From contig WBZZ01001376.1 of assembly GCA_019918135.1 (NCBI GenBank), positions 15,001 through 79,000 of the forward strand: DNA of 64,000 bases. The letters run 5' to 3'. Below are positions 1 to 9,106 of the stretch, piece after piece. The stretch is from Paulinella micropora. Taxonomy: Eukaryota > Cercozoa > Imbricatea > Euglyphida > Paulinellidae. How positions within the stretch are numbered: position 1 is the stretch's first letter; each line of letters opens with the position of its first letter. The notes beneath the pieces were generated by a model. That model was not told the origin of the DNA. It saw only the letters and a list, made by a program, of their open reading frames with translations, and made no database searches. A program made the position numbers and the translations under genes.

Positions 1-44
1 ACTATAACTACAAAGCACGAAGTGGCGAAGCAAGCGTAGTCAGA

Positions 45-407
45 ATGACGGAGCACAAATACCAAAAAATCATTTTTCTGAGCGATGATTTTGCTGGAGG
101 AAGCAAAACATTTAATAAAAATATCCAAATGTCATTCACACCCACCAAAATGAATGTAAAATTTATCCACTATATGAACGACCAGACCGAGACAAAAACC
201 AGAATTCTTTACATGGATAGAATTGGAATTATTGGAACATTTGCGGACAGCACCACAGCAAACATTTCAAATCTCGGTTATAATTTGGGTGTTGTTGGAT
301 GGACTGACGGACAATATACATTTAAAGTCCTTGAAACCGACAGCGGAAATATTGACACAGGAAATTTAGCGGGAAGAATTGTTGTGTGTTTGGAATTCGT
401 TGCGTAG
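45..407 (+). CDS. small beta-rich protein, conserved in both elements
   Basis: A 120-residue protein that I do not recognise by family. It is rich in short hydrophobic/polar alternations (FIHYMND, KTRILYMDRIGIIGTF, GRIVVCLEFVA) that suggest an all-beta fold, and it has no signal peptide or membrane segment. A clear relative lies in the same position, directly ahead of the packaging ATPase, in the reversed element at 52,571-52,941. Its place beside the ATPase and capsid genes suggests a minor structural protein, but that is inference. The start is the first Met after a hairpin-like stretch that contains GAAGTGGCGAAGC. Confidence 0.6.
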   Translation: MTEHKYQKIIFLSDDFAGGSKTFNKNIQMSFTPTKMNVKFIHYMNDQTETKTRILYMDRIGIIGTFADSTTANISNLGYNLGVVGWTDGQYTFKVLETDSGNIDTGNLAGRIVVCLEFVA

Positions 408-415
408 AATATAGG

Positions 416-1233
416 ATGGAGAAGATAAACAATGTCAAGGTGAAGCCAGTAAAACAAGAAGGTAATGGAAATAAAAAAGCAAAAGGTTATAAATTATTCA
501 ACGAACCTTACGCAAATATATTTCTACTAGCCCGTAAGAAGAGCGGGAAAACAACGGCACTCTTTGAAATACTGAAACGGACTACAGACAGAAAAACCCG
601 TATTGTCATTATTGCTTCAACAATACACAAGGACTACATTTATAAAGCAATGGTAAAGCACTTTAAGAACAGAGGCAACCCGATGGCGATATATACCTTT
701 TTTAAATCGGATGGTGTAAATGTTATAGACTATGAACTTGACAAACTGAACAGACAGGACGAGCAACACGAAGGAGAAATCAAAGATGAAGAACCTATGG
801 AGAAATCACAATTTCTTTATTTTGGAAAAGAAAAGAAACAGAGCGCCACGGAGGCACCAAAAGAACGACCAAGTAAGTATATTTCTCCAGAGGTTATTTT
901 TGTTTTGGATGATTTAGGGAGCGGTTTAAGAGATATTAAGTCCGTAAGCGATTTGTTAAAAAAGAACAGACACTATAAATCAAGGTGATTATGTCTAGTC
1001 AGTATCTGAACGACCTACGACCAGAAGCCATTAAGCAGTTAGATTATTTGTTAATCTTTCCAAGCCAGTCTCAGGACAAAATGGAACTCGTATATAAACA
1101 CTTAGACTTATCTTTTGACTTTGATTACTTTCTTCAAAAGTATCACGAAGCAACAAAGGAGAGATTTAATTTGCTTTATGTTTCAAGTGTTGATGACGAG
1201 TTAAGAAAAAAGTTTGCTTATCGGTTGAAATAA
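416..1233 (+). pseudogene. packaging ATPase, FtsK/HerA (A32-like), broken copy
   Basis: Related to the genome-packaging ATPases that drive DNA into Preplasmiviricota capsids. Walker A is visible as ARKKSGKTTALFEIL near residue 40 and Walker B as VIFVLDDLGSGL further on, followed by the SSQYLNDL stretch typical of the family's sensor region. The related gene at 51,736-52,557 is 273 residues long and uninterrupted. The start used here is MEKINN, which matches the start of that relative; the preceding small gene ends just upstream, so the two probably belong to one transcription unit. This copy has about one break. Confidence 0.85.
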
Positions 1234-1234
1234 T

Positions 1235-1392
1235 GATATTTGACAATTTCACTCTCATTCGTTTCACTCATTCTCGTAATCTCAAACTTGTTTGAGATAT
1301 TTGTCAAACATCGAAACCATTAATGCAACACCGATATTTAAAAAACACACGAAAATGAGCGCGGCGAATGAGAGTGTGGATTTTTTAATATC
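1235..1392. repeat. intergenic hairpin pair
   Basis: Two hairpins lie back to back between the ATPase and the next gene. The first, 1235-1313, pairs GATATTTGACAA with TTGTCAAACATCG and has an inner CTCATTCG/CTCATTCTCG arm plus a second small stem (CTCAAACTTGTTTGAG). The second, 1333-1392, pairs GATATTTAAAAAA with TTTTTTAATATC. They may terminate transcripts or act in DNA form; this is inference. Confidence 0.75.
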
Positions 1393-1394
1393 TT

Positions 1395-1421
1395 TTAATT
1401 AATTATTTTTCTGTATAATAT
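1395..1421 (+). promoter_or_regulatory. AT-box plus TATA-like promoter motif
   Basis: TTAATTAATTATTTTTC followed by TGTATAATATA runs straight into the start codon at 1422. The same block (TTAATTAATT, a T run, CTATA, AATATA) stands before several other genes of both elements, which supports a conserved promoter. Confidence 0.55.
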
Positions 1422-1697
1422 ATGCCAGTATCACCAGTGATAATTTCACAACCATCAGGATATAACATCGGATACAATCCATCAATGCCACAGAAGGGAG
1501 GAAAAAAGAAAACTAAGAAGAAGGGATGTGGTCAAAAGGGAGGAAAGATTAACTGGGCTAAGGTCGGAAAAACCGCAATGGCTGTTAATAAATTCCTTCG
1601 CGATATTAACAAGATTATTTCAAAGACTGCTAATGCCCTTGGCGATGTCGGGGTTCCATATGAGTCTCGTATTGGTTCTACTGCTGCAAAACTCTGA
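1422..1697 (+). CDS. small basic core-like protein
   Basis: A short Lys/Gly-rich protein that begins MPVSPVIISQPSGYNIGY, with a basic stretch (GGKKKTKKKGC) and then a helical part (INWAKVGKTAM...DVGVPYESR). The relative at 51,353-51,703 shares both ends of this plan. Small basic proteins in this position of Polinton-like genomes are often compared with adenovirus core or membrane-lytic peptides (pX/mu, pVI); that comparison is inference, because no decisive motif is visible. This copy may not be whole. Confidence 0.6.
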   Translation: MPVSPVIISQPSGYNIGYNPSMPQKGGKKKTKKKGCGQKGGKINWAKVGKTAMAVNKFLRDINKIISKTANALGDVGVPYESRIGSTAAKL

Positions 1698-1737
1698 TAT
1701 GGTAAGCAACGAGGAGGGGCTGTAAAGTTTCGCTAAT

Positions 1738-1869
1738 GATATTTGACAATTTCACTCTCATTCGCTTTGCTCATTCTCGTTTATTGTCAAACATCGAATG
1801 GTAGTTAATGAAAAACGATATTTGTAAAACACACGGGAGCGGTAGCGGGAGTGTGGATTTACAAATATC
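1738..1869. repeat. intergenic hairpin pair
   Basis: Hairpin 1738-1796 pairs GATATTTGACAAT with ATTGTCAAACATCG. Hairpin 1817-1869 pairs GATATTTGTAAA with TTTACAAATATC and has a different loop (CACACGGGAGCGGTAGCGGG). Both use the same foot sequence as the others but different stems. Confidence 0.75.
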
Positions 1870-1926
1870 ACAACCATCGTTCCAGATTAATTTTTTAATA
1901 AAGAAAAATAGATGTCTATCTATACA

Positions 1927-3632
1927 ATGGTCGCTAAGACTAAGAATGTGAAAAGGGCAAAAGTCCGTCCACCACGAGTGTATAGGAATAAGAGTGGGAG
2001 GCCTTATTTTATCCAGAAGGGTAAAAATATTATCTTAATTTTGGTAAGAAAACAAATGATTTAAGCACATTACAAATCGTTAAACTTTTTATGAAATATA
2101 TTGGTAATAAGCCAAAGTCGCAAAGGGCTAGTCGCAAACCAAGGGAAAAAATCATCAAATCTGATTTCAATCGTCTTGAATATGAGAACCGAAACCAGAT
2201 ACAAAGCAACTTACAAAAGAAATATGAGTTAATACATGATGAGGAAGCAAAGGAAAAGAAGAAGAGGGATGAGACAGAAGAAGAAAAGAAAAGGCTAGAA
2301 CGAAAAGATGTAGCAGATGCTAAGGAAAGACAAGATATAATGGATAGGGAACATAAAAGAGAACTAGCGGATATTAATGAACGGCAAGAACAAAAAGCCA
2401 GAGAACTAAGAAGGGAGCAAAAACTCATAGAAGATGTAAAATATGAAGAAGACAGAAAAAATATAATACAAGCATTACCACCCTATCTCCAACCAGTTGG
2501 AGATAATCCACAATATCAATATATTATGCACCCGCAATATGGACAGCCACAAGCCCCGCCACAAGCACAACCACAACAGGGACAACCACAAGCACCACCA
2601 CAAGCACCGCCATTACCTAATTTAGGAGATGAAGCACCATTGAAAACGAAAGAGCAATATGAGGAAGAAAAAAAGCAAAAGCAGAAAGATATTGAAACAC
2701 TGAAATTAGCGGGATATACGGATAAATTCATTAAAAAGATGAGTCTCAAAGACTTACAAAAAGCCAGTCAAGATATTCAGATGGCTATAGCCAAAGCAAC
2801 GTCTTTAGAAGAACAGAAAAAATTAGCAGAAGAATATAAAGAAAAACTTGAAAAGGAAAAAAAGAAAGCGGAAGAAAAGGGTAAGCATCTTGAAAATTTA
2901 CAAATTAATCAATTTTTAATCTCTGGATTTTCAAAAACTTATCACCCAACCATTACCATAAAAGAGTTAGCACAGGCTTTAAAAAAGAGACTAGATACTG
3001 ATGGTCATAAAAAATTAAATTACAAAGATACTTCAAAGTGGATTATTGACATGATTAAAAGGTTTAATATTGATGTTGGAAGTGAGGTGGAAAACGTAAA
3101 AAGAAAAGTAGCAGATTATGCTAGATATGAAGATTATATGGGTATTAACGAACAAAAAGGTACTGGAGGGGATTTCACCCCCTACCATACCCCCAAGCGT
3201 CGCGTAGACAACCATACCCCCAAGCGTCGCGTAGACACTGGAGCGAAGACATGAGAAGAATTAATTGATAAGGTATTTTCAATAAAAATAATTAAAAAAT
3301 ATTTAACCCGCAAAGATTGGAAACACACAATGAACAAACATGATTTTGTAAATACTCTAACGAACAAAATGACTATAGACCCAAATGTAGATAAACAAGT
3401 TTCAAATGATTTGAATATTGACGAGGGAATGCCCCAGGAGGGGATTTCACCCCCTACCATACCCCCGAGCGTCGCGGAGACAACCATACCCACGAGCGTC
3501 GCGGAGATGCCACAGCAACCAGAGCCAGAGCCACAGCAACCACAGACAGACGATGTTTATCAACAAACGAGAATGAGCGAAGCGAATGAGAGTGAAGTTG
3601 ATAAATATCAGCAAGAGAGGGTCTCGGTTTAA
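1927..3632 (+). pseudogene. coiled-coil, proline/glutamine-repeat protein, broken copy
   Basis: Gene region for a long Lys/Glu-rich protein. Its parts are a basic N-terminal region, a charged coiled coil with EKEKKK/ERQ patterns, a Pro-Gln repeat region (QPQAPPQ units around 2,540-2,620), a second coiled coil, and a C-terminal Pro/Glu-rich tail. The relative at 49,524-51,263 shows the same plan in one reading frame. It lies directly before the protease gene in both elements and touches its start here (TAATG). The function is unknown; a scaffold or capsid-linked role, matured by the adjacent protease, is my inference. This copy has about two or three breaks. Confidence 0.65.
3551..3609. repeat. 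hairpin repeat within coding sequence
   Basis: CGATGTTTATCAACAAACG pairs with the matching GTTGATAAATATC end. It is the inverted counterpart of the hairpin at 4117-4175 with only a few differences. It lies inside the tail of the coiled-coil gene and reads through as protein, so the repeat can be tolerated within a gene. Confidence 0.7.
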
Positions 3633-4114
3633 TGACTAATGAAATAGATGATATAATGAAAAAATATGGATGGTATCTCGGAGCAATAGCCAGCGATGAA
3701 ATCTACAAGTTGAAGCCCGGAAGCAGAAAGCGATACGGATTTATTATGAATTTGGACAATCACAAGCAAGCAGGGTCTCATTGGATCGCAGTATGGATAA
3801 GTCTAGATAAAGACAGGAGTGTTGAAGTCTATGACCCCTTAGCACTTTACGAACCTACTGAAGACTTTCAACAACAAATGAAACAACTAATAGACAAAAG
3901 CCACCCCGATAGTTATTTATTAATGAAGGTTAATCAAGTAAAACAACAATCCAACACCTCAGACACGTGCGGTTGGCATAGTATGAGATTTTTAATGGAG
4001 CGAGCGAAAGGCAACCGATTTAAGTTTGCTAGTGGCTTTACAGACTTAAAAGAAGAAGAAGCAGAGAAATTAAAAGCACAGAGTGGGTATGGTAATTTTG
4101 ATACATACATATAA
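3632..4114 (+). CDS. Ulp1/adenain-like cysteine protease
   Basis: A 160-residue C48/adenovirus-protease-like enzyme that in this virus group matures capsid proteins. The His box is seen as GSHWIAVWI near residue 50, the acidic partner in VEVYDPLALY near 70, and the Gln plus nucleophile Cys in QQSNTSDTCGWHSMRF near 110. This order (His, Asp, Gln, Cys) is diagnostic of the family. The gene looks whole and starts where the preceding gene ends. It is flanked by oppositely oriented hairpins. A relative lies at 49,156-49,637. Confidence 0.85.
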   Translation: MTNEIDDIMKKYGWYLGAIASDEIYKLKPGSRKRYGFIMNLDNHKQAGSHWIAVWISLDKDRSVEVYDPLALYEPTEDFQQQMKQLIDKSHPDSYLLMKVNQVKQQSNTSDTCGWHSMRFLMERAKGNRFKFASGFTDLKEEEAEKLKAQSGYGNFDTYI

Positions 4115-4116
4115 AA

Positions 4117-4261
4117 GATATTTATCAACCTTACTCTCATTCGCTTTGCTCATTCTCGTTTGTTGATAAACATCGAAAACCGATTTATTTTTTCAATAAA
4201 GAAAAAAAACGATGTTTAGAATAAGCGAGAGTGCGGAGCACGAAGCGCAATTCTAAATATC
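4117..4261. repeat. intergenic hairpin pair
   Basis: Hairpin 4117-4175 pairs GATATTTATCAA with TTGATAAACATCG. Hairpin 4210-4261 pairs CGATGTTTAGAAT with ATTCTAAATATC and ends at the base before the start codon at 4262. The position suggests one terminator-like and one leader-like hairpin per gene junction. Confidence 0.75.
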
Positions 4262-5074
4262 ATGGAGTATAAGGGAGGGAAAAGTTCGGGTATCTATTAC
4301 ATAAATAGTAAAAATAGAATAACGGGTACAGATAGCGACTTTACACACGAAGTCAATATGAAGGTGCTAGACAATCCCACACATTGTAAAATTCTTCATA
4401 TCTATGTTCCAAAGTCGTATTACTCTGTGGCTTCACCATATAATACTTTTACTCTTAGCGAAGACGGGTATGAGGCTTTAATTATGATACCTGAGGGAAA
4501 CTACACAATGAACAATCTAAAAAATAAGTTGTCGGAGGTGCTAACCGCAGACAGCCCAAATAATTATACTTATGTTGTATCCAGTAATAATACCAACATA
4601 GAACCAGAGGATGGTAAATTAACATTCAGTGTGTCAGAGAATAAGGGAATTCAACCGCGATTTATATTTGATAGTGATACCCGTATTCACGAGGTTATGG
4701 GATTTGATAGAAATTCAACATATTTCTTCGCTAATGATTTCATTAAATCGCCAAATGTGATTATTCTAACTGGGGAAAAGACTTTATACCTTCAATCGGA
4801 CTTAGTGGGTGAAGGAGATAATCACGTGCTACAAGAAATATACACGGCGAATGAAATTCCATTTGGTGCCGTTATATACGACGGAAGTGGATCTGAGTAT
4901 GGTAAGAAATTATCAACTAGTTTAAATAATGTATATAGGTTTTATCTTACAGACGAAAACGATCAGGCTATAAATCTTAATGGGTTAGGTATTGTTATGA
5001 CATTGTTGATTTACAGAGAGACTAATTATTTTAATTTATTTACATCATTCTTCAATCTTTTGAAACAGAGATAA
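4262..5074 (+). CDS. minor capsid (penton-like) protein
   Basis: A 270-residue, beta-rich protein that begins MEYKGGKSSGIYYINSKNR. The PEGNYTMNNLKNKLSEVL segment near residue 80 and the order of beta strands resemble the single-jelly-roll minor capsid/penton proteins that form capsid vertices in Polinton-like viruses and virophages. It lies directly before the major capsid gene, as is usual in the group. The C-terminal segment LYRFYLTDENDQ...FFNLL is nearly the same in the relative at 48,242-49,060 and recurs in a short chimeric frame at 47,875. It looks whole. Confidence 0.75.
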   Translation: MEYKGGKSSGIYYINSKNRITGTDSDFTHEVNMKVLDNPTHCKILHIYVPKSYYSVASPYNTFTLSEDGYEALIMIPEGNYTMNNLKNKLSEVLTADSPNNYTYVVSSNNTNIEPEDGKLTFSVSENKGIQPRFIFDSDTRIHEVMGFDRNSTYFFANDFIKSPNVIILTGEKTLYLQSDLVGEGDNHVLQEIYTANEIPFGAVIYDGSGSEYGKKLSTSLNNVYRFYLTDENDQAINLNGLGIVMTLLIYRETNYFNLFTSFFNLLKQR

Positions 5075-5076
5075 AG

Positions 5077-5218
5077 ATATTTGACAATTTCACTCTCATT
5101 CGCTTTGCTCATTCTCGTTTATTGTCAAACATCGAAAACATTAAAGCAAAAACGATGTTTTAGAATAAGCGGGAGTGAAACGATAGCGCAATTCTAAAAT
5201 ATCAATATCAATTAATTA
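5077..5218. repeat. hairpin pair, left arm of a 142-bp inverted repeat
   Basis: It contains hairpins 5077-5134 (GATATTTGACAAT with ATTGTCAAACATCG) and 5153-5203 (CGATGTTTTAGAAT with ATTCTAAAATATC). The whole block through 5218 is matched base for base in reverse complement at 9097-9239. Confidence 0.85.
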
Positions 5219-5252
5219 TTTTTGGAATTATTTATTTTTTTCTATAAATATA
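5209..5252 (+). promoter_or_regulatory. AT-box plus TATA-like motif before the capsid gene
   Basis: CAATTAATTATTTTTGG is followed by a T run and CTATAAATATATTC, about 50 bases before the capsid start codon. It has the same build as the block at 1395-1421. Confidence 0.5.
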
Positions 5253-5303
5253 TTCTTGTGAATCAGTTAATAATCTCAACTGCCTAAAAATCAAAAACAA
5301 AAA

Positions 5304-6791
5304 ATGCCAACTCAACAATGCGGAGAATTAGACTTCAGTAAGACTGATTATAACAGTGCTTCTTATCGTTTGAATAAACTCGCCCCTCGTGAGGGTTCTG
5401 GAACATTTGAAGTCACCACTGCTGGCGGACAAGAACGAAGTTTTGACCTTATTAGCCGACCTTTTAATCTCGCTCGGTCTTATTTGAGTTTTACTTATAC
5501 TATGAGAGCGGCGGGCGCCAACACTTATTCAAGAATTTTTATGGACTGCCTTTCACAAATTAGCCAGATACAACTTCAGACCCGTAGCGGTGTTTATCTG
5601 TGCGACCTTAACCATCTTAGAATGGTAACTAAGATGCTGTGGAAACCAGAAATGAGTTTGAAGGATTTCTTAGACCTTCCTAACCACGGCGATGCTAGTG
5701 GTTGGGGGTGTATGCTCCAAAAGTGTAATGCTAACGGCTTGATTAACATTAGTGCTGTTGAAGCAACTAGAACAGCCTTTCGTGCGGCGGCTGATGGTGC
5801 TAACGATGTTGCCGCCTCTACTCAGGGTCTATTTCGTGAGCCCGTGATTTCTGCTCGTCGTCATGATGATGCTGCTCTAACGACTGGAGTTGGAGCACTA
5901 TCCGCCGTAAATGTTAATTACAACGAGGCGAAGTATCTTGTGGGAAGTGCCGCGAATGCCGCTTTGGCCATTAACTTTAAAATTCCTTTGGGTATGATTA
6001 TTAACACTATTTTCGCACTTGATAAGACTATTATGTTTCCAGAAATTTTGACTATGCGGATTGTGTGGAGTGCTACTGACAGAACCGGTTATACGGTGAC
6101 GAATGGTGCTGCTACTGCTATTAGCACTGCTTATCTTGCCGCAGCAAATGCTACCATGCCTATGGCTGTATCTGCTGATGTCACCAATCTTGCCTTGTTT
6201 CTTGCGGTTGAAACGAACCCTGATGTCATTCAATCAATCCAGCAGAAGATTGCTAGCCCCGAAGGCATGAACTTCAATATTGATTATCCCTATGTTTATA
6301 AGAATACTACACAAGCAAGCACAAGCCAAAACATTATTATGCGATTTGACAGAGGCCACGGTCGCCGTTTGAAGAAGATTTATCACTCTGTTTTTAACAC
6401 AGAAGAAAGAAAGAACACAGCCTATGACAATGATAATCGTGGCGCTACTAAGGTTGTCAATTTTTACACTACTCTGGATGGTTCCCGCCAGCAAGAATTC
6501 AACATTGACACAGCGAGCGAAGAAGACTATATGTATTTGAAGCCAAAGGTTGAGGGTTCGGCCTTGTTGAATAACGATGTGTATAAATACAATTGGTTCT
6601 GGGTTGATGCTTGGGATAATACCCGCCCGCTATGGAGCAAAGACCAAAATGAAATCAGCGGTTTAAGTCTTGATACTGAGCGACGATGGGAGTTTATTGC
6701 AACCACCGCGAATGCCGCCTACAACCACTACACCGTGGCCATTACTCAGCGGGAGGTACAGGTTAAGGCCAATATGATTACGATCTCATAG
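5304..6791 (+). CDS. MCP: major capsid protein, double jelly roll (type A)
   Basis: A 495-residue protein that looks whole and is over 90% alike by eye to the 493-residue protein at 46,309-47,790. Its length, beta-rich composition, motifs such as FNLARSYLSFTYTM (near 55) and LGMIINTIFALD, and its place after penton, protease and ATPase genes fit the double-jelly-roll capsid protein of the Polinton-like virus/virophage group. It would assemble into trimeric hexon-like capsomers. The start MPTQQCGELDFSKTDY matches the relative. Codon use (many GCT and ACT) is less AT-biased than its neighbours, as expected of a highly expressed structural gene. Confidence 0.85.
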   Translation: MPTQQCGELDFSKTDYNSASYRLNKLAPREGSGTFEVTTAGGQERSFDLISRPFNLARSYLSFTYTMRAAGANTYSRIFMDCLSQISQIQLQTRSGVYLCDLNHLRMVTKMLWKPEMSLKDFLDLPNHGDASGWGCMLQKCNANGLINISAVEATRTAFRAAADGANDVAASTQGLFREPVISARRHDDAALTTGVGALSAVNVNYNEAKYLVGSAANAALAINFKIPLGMIINTIFALDKTIMFPEILTMRIVWSATDRTGYTVTNGAATAISTAYLAAANATMPMAVSADVTNLALFLAVETNPDVIQSIQQKIASPEGMNFNIDYPYVYKNTTQASTSQNIIMRFDRGHGRRLKKIYHSVFNTEERKNTAYDNDNRGATKVVNFYTTLDGSRQQEFNIDTASEEDYMYLKPKVEGSALLNNDVYKYNWFWVDAWDNTRPLWSKDQNEISGLSLDTERRWEFIATTANAAYNHYTVAITQREVQVKANMITIS

Positions 6792-6957
6792 ATATTTATG
6801 AGCATCGCTTTCATTCGCTTCGCTCATTTTCGCTTGCTCATAAACATCGTGAAAGATTAATAGATTAAATATTTTTTTTCTCGTATAATATAGTAAAACG
6901 ACGTTTGAGAATAAACGAGAAATCTGTCGAAGACAGATAGAAGTGAAATTCTCAAAT
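6791..6957. repeat. intergenic hairpin pair
   Basis: Hairpin 6791-6849 pairs GATATTTATGAGCA with TGCTCATAAACATCG. Hairpin 6899-6957 pairs CGTTTGAGAAT with ATTCTCAAATG and carries an inner stem ATCTGTCGAAGACAGAT; its foot overlaps the start codon at 6956. Confidence 0.75.
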
Positions 6958-8188
6958 GCCTCACCAGAGAAATTTAATCGCAGAAAATCCTGACGGCGAA
7001 TTTATAAACGTCAGTGTTGGATATGATGGTAATATTGAAACAAATAATTCAAAAACCGCTTTTGGCGAAGCAGTAGTAGGTCAATTAACACCAGTATTAC
7101 AAGAAATCTTTCCATATACCATTAATACTAGGATATGGACAAAAACAGAAACAAAATCGTCTGTGTCGTTTTTGTATAATATGGCTGAATTGAAAACAAC
7201 TGCTGATGCTACGGCAGATGCTAGACTGGTAAGTAAAAGGAGAATAAAATATAGAACTGGAATGGGTGTCCTAGCCCGATTTACTGCTCTATGGACGACG
7301 GATGATACAAAAGATTACTATTCATTTATTGGAATAGGAAATGACTTTAACGATGGATTTTATTTTTACAAAGCAGGAATGAATATCGCACATTGTGCGG
7401 GAGGTGCTGTAGATTATATTGACCAAGAAGATTGGGACGACCCTTGCGATGGAAATTATGCTATGCCAAATTTAGACTGGAGCAAAGGAAATGTATTTCA
7501 AATTCAATTTCAATATTTAGGTTTTGGTGCTATTAAGTTTTATATTGAAAATCCCATAACAGGATTATTTCAATTAGTTCATATGATTGAGTATGCGAAT
7601 GCTAATAATGGTGTAAGGCTGCGAAATACGACATTACCTTTTACAGCAGTAATGAGAAATGATGCAAAGACTGGAATACAATCTCTTAAAACAGCGAGTG
7701 CCAGTTTATTCATTGAGGGAACGAATACAATAAACACAAGTATAACAAACGAAGTGGAAGGAAGTAAAGCAGCAAACACCACTGAAAGTCCTATTATTAG
7801 TATAAGAAACAAAGCGGTATTTGATGCGGGCGGTGCTAATTTAACAAATTATTCAAATGTTTATCCAACTTTTATAAGTATTACAAATGAAGATACTAAG
7901 TCAAATGTTGTCAGAATGGTATTAAATGGAACACTAACTGGAGCAGGTTTTGCAGATGTTGATTCTAAGTATTCAATTGTAGATACTGACACAAAGGCGA
8001 GTGCTATCGCAAATGGAACAACAATTTTTAAACTATATGTAAATTCTCAATCAACTCAACAAATCAATCTTAGAAGTTATGATATATACCTATCGCCGAG
8101 TGATGTATTAACTTTTACGCAGAAGTCTGTCTCTGCTGGTGGAGGAGGAAATATCAATATTATCGCTAACTTCGTTGAGGATCAATAG
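6956..8188 (+). CDS. fibre/receptor-binding-like structural protein
   Basis: A 410-residue protein that looks whole. The N-terminal part (FGEAVVGQLTPVLQEIFPYTINTR near residue 40) and the middle part with lectin-like strands (FQIQFQYLGFGAIKFYIENP near 180) recur at 15,234-16,469 and in the second element at 45,249-46,198, so it is a conserved family within these elements. The C-terminal third is the most variable. Placement after the capsid gene and this variability suggest a surface fibre or decoration protein; the function is inferred, and no named domain is certain. Confidence 0.65.
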   Translation: MPHQRNLIAENPDGEFINVSVGYDGNIETNNSKTAFGEAVVGQLTPVLQEIFPYTINTRIWTKTETKSSVSFLYNMAELKTTADATADARLVSKRRIKYRTGMGVLARFTALWTTDDTKDYYSFIGIGNDFNDGFYFYKAGMNIAHCAGGAVDYIDQEDWDDPCDGNYAMPNLDWSKGNVFQIQFQYLGFGAIKFYIENPITGLFQLVHMIEYANANNGVRLRNTTLPFTAVMRNDAKTGIQSLKTASASLFIEGTNTINTSITNEVEGSKAANTTESPIISIRNKAVFDAGGANLTNYSNVYPTFISITNEDTKSNVVRMVLNGTLTGAGFADVDSKYSIVDTDTKASAIANGTTIFKLYVNSQSTQQINLRSYDIYLSPSDVLTFTQKSVSAGGGGNINIIANFVEDQ

Positions 8189-8287
8189 ATATTTGCAAAT
8201 CTACACTCCAATCTCAAACTTGTTTGAGATACCCCGCTCCCGTGTGTTTTGCAAACATCGTTTAAAAAAAAAAAAAAAAAAAAAAAA
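8188..8287. repeat. hairpin followed by a 24-base A run
   Basis: Hairpin 8188-8260 pairs GATATTTGCAAA with TTTGCAAACATCG, with an inner stem CTCAAACTTGTTTGAG also seen at 1281-1296. It is followed by an uninterrupted A tract at 8264-8287. It separates the + strand gene block from the - strand block. Confidence 0.75.
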
Positions 8288-8314
8288 GCGGAAAGCAAGG
8301 TAATATCATCACAA

Positions 8315-8737
8315 TTATTTTTTTACCGCATCTTTATTATTAAAATAAGGTTGTTGAATTAAATATTCAAAGTATGGTTTATCAATCTTAGCAACATCTT
8401 CAATTTTCATTTTTTTATACTTACCATATTGAAGAAAAATATCGGTTTCATTTTGTGCTATCTCTTCGCCTACATTAGCCTTTATTTCTGTAATTCCAGT
8501 CTCTCTCACAACAAGATCTGTTTCCTTAAAAGGAGTGCTTTGTTCCTCCATCATTTTTTCTAATGTAGCCTCCAACGGAATAACTACTTTCACATTGTCA
8601 TCACGTGGTTTATATTGCTCATAGAAAGAAACAATATCAGGCTTAGTCCATTTAATTGAAGGTTTCTTAATTTCGCTGTCAAGGCTCCATTTTTCAATTT
8701 CATTCAAGTAGTCCTTTTTGGTGCTTAGGTCGGTCAT
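8315..8737 (-). CDS. small protein with ExoX-C-like motif
   Basis: A 140-residue protein. Its C-terminal part, FLQYGKYKKMKIEDVAKIDKPYFEYL, has the pattern F-GKYKG-xx-xxxVA-xDxxYxxWL of the small domain at the end of exonuclease-X-like proteins and in many viral proteins. The N-terminal part (TKKDYLNEIEKW...KPDIVSFYEQYKP) is shared with the protein at 24,641-25,195, which lacks the motif. Function unknown; the motif suggests a nucleic-acid link. It looks whole. Confidence 0.6.
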   Translation of the reverse strand: MTDLSTKKDYLNEIEKWSLDSEIKKPSIKWTKPDIVSFYEQYKPRDDNVKVVIPLEATLEKMMEEQSTPFKETDLVVRETGITEIKANVGEEIAQNETDIFLQYGKYKKMKIEDVAKIDKPYFEYLIQQPYFNNKDAVKK

Positions 8738-8765
8738 TGATATATGTATAGTAAAATTTTATTTT

Positions 8766-9056
8766 TTATTGTAAAATTTTTTTTACTTCACTTTTAATGT
8801 CTGTAAATTTCTCAAACCACGGCTGTTTCATAACCCATTCAAGGTATGGTTTGTCAATTGTAGCAACATCTTGAATTTTCTTACCTTTATACTTACAAAA
8901 TGGAAAAATATCCCTTGGCTTGCCTGCCCGTGCATTTTCAATCATTTGGATTTCGTCAGTAATTATCTTTTTAACATCGGTAAGAGAAAATGTTTCTTTT
9001 TTATTTTCAATAGAGAGTTTCTCAAACTTCTCACAAAGTCTGGTGAGGGTAGTCAT
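8766..9056 (-). CDS. small protein with ExoX-C-like motif
   Basis: A 96-residue protein ending in FCKYKGKKIQDVATIDKPYLEWVMKQP, a closer match to the ExoX-C-like pattern than its neighbour at 8315-8737. The first half is a helical region (LTRLCEKFEKLSIENKKE). The two adjacent genes probably arose by duplication of this domain. It reads away from the capsid block and is preceded (9061-9106) by an AT-box/TATA motif. It looks whole. Confidence 0.6.
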   Translation of the reverse strand: MTTLTRLCEKFEKLSIENKKETFSLTDVKKIITDEIQMIENARAGKPRDIFPFCKYKGKKIQDVATIDKPYLEWVMKQPWFEKFTDIKSEVKKILQ

Positions 9057-9060
9057 TGGT

Positions 9061-9106
9061 ATACTAGTATAGGGAATATACTTTATAGAAAAAAATTAAT
9101 TAATTG
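9061..9106 (-). promoter_or_regulatory. AT-box plus TATA-like promoter motif
   Basis: Read on the - strand: TTAATTAATTTTTTTC, then TATAAAGTATATTCCC, then ACTAGTATA, just before the start at 9056. It has the same layout as the motif at 1395-1421. Confidence 0.5.

Noticed and set aside
2030-2749. Open frames on the - strand opposite the coiled-coil gene (Ser/Cys- and Phe-rich).
   Set aside because: They mirror the Lys/Glu and Pro/Gln repeats of the + strand gene; composition artefact.
5898-6494. Open frames on the - strand within the capsid gene.
   Set aside because: Mirrored in the second element only because the capsid gene itself is conserved; no start or promoter context.
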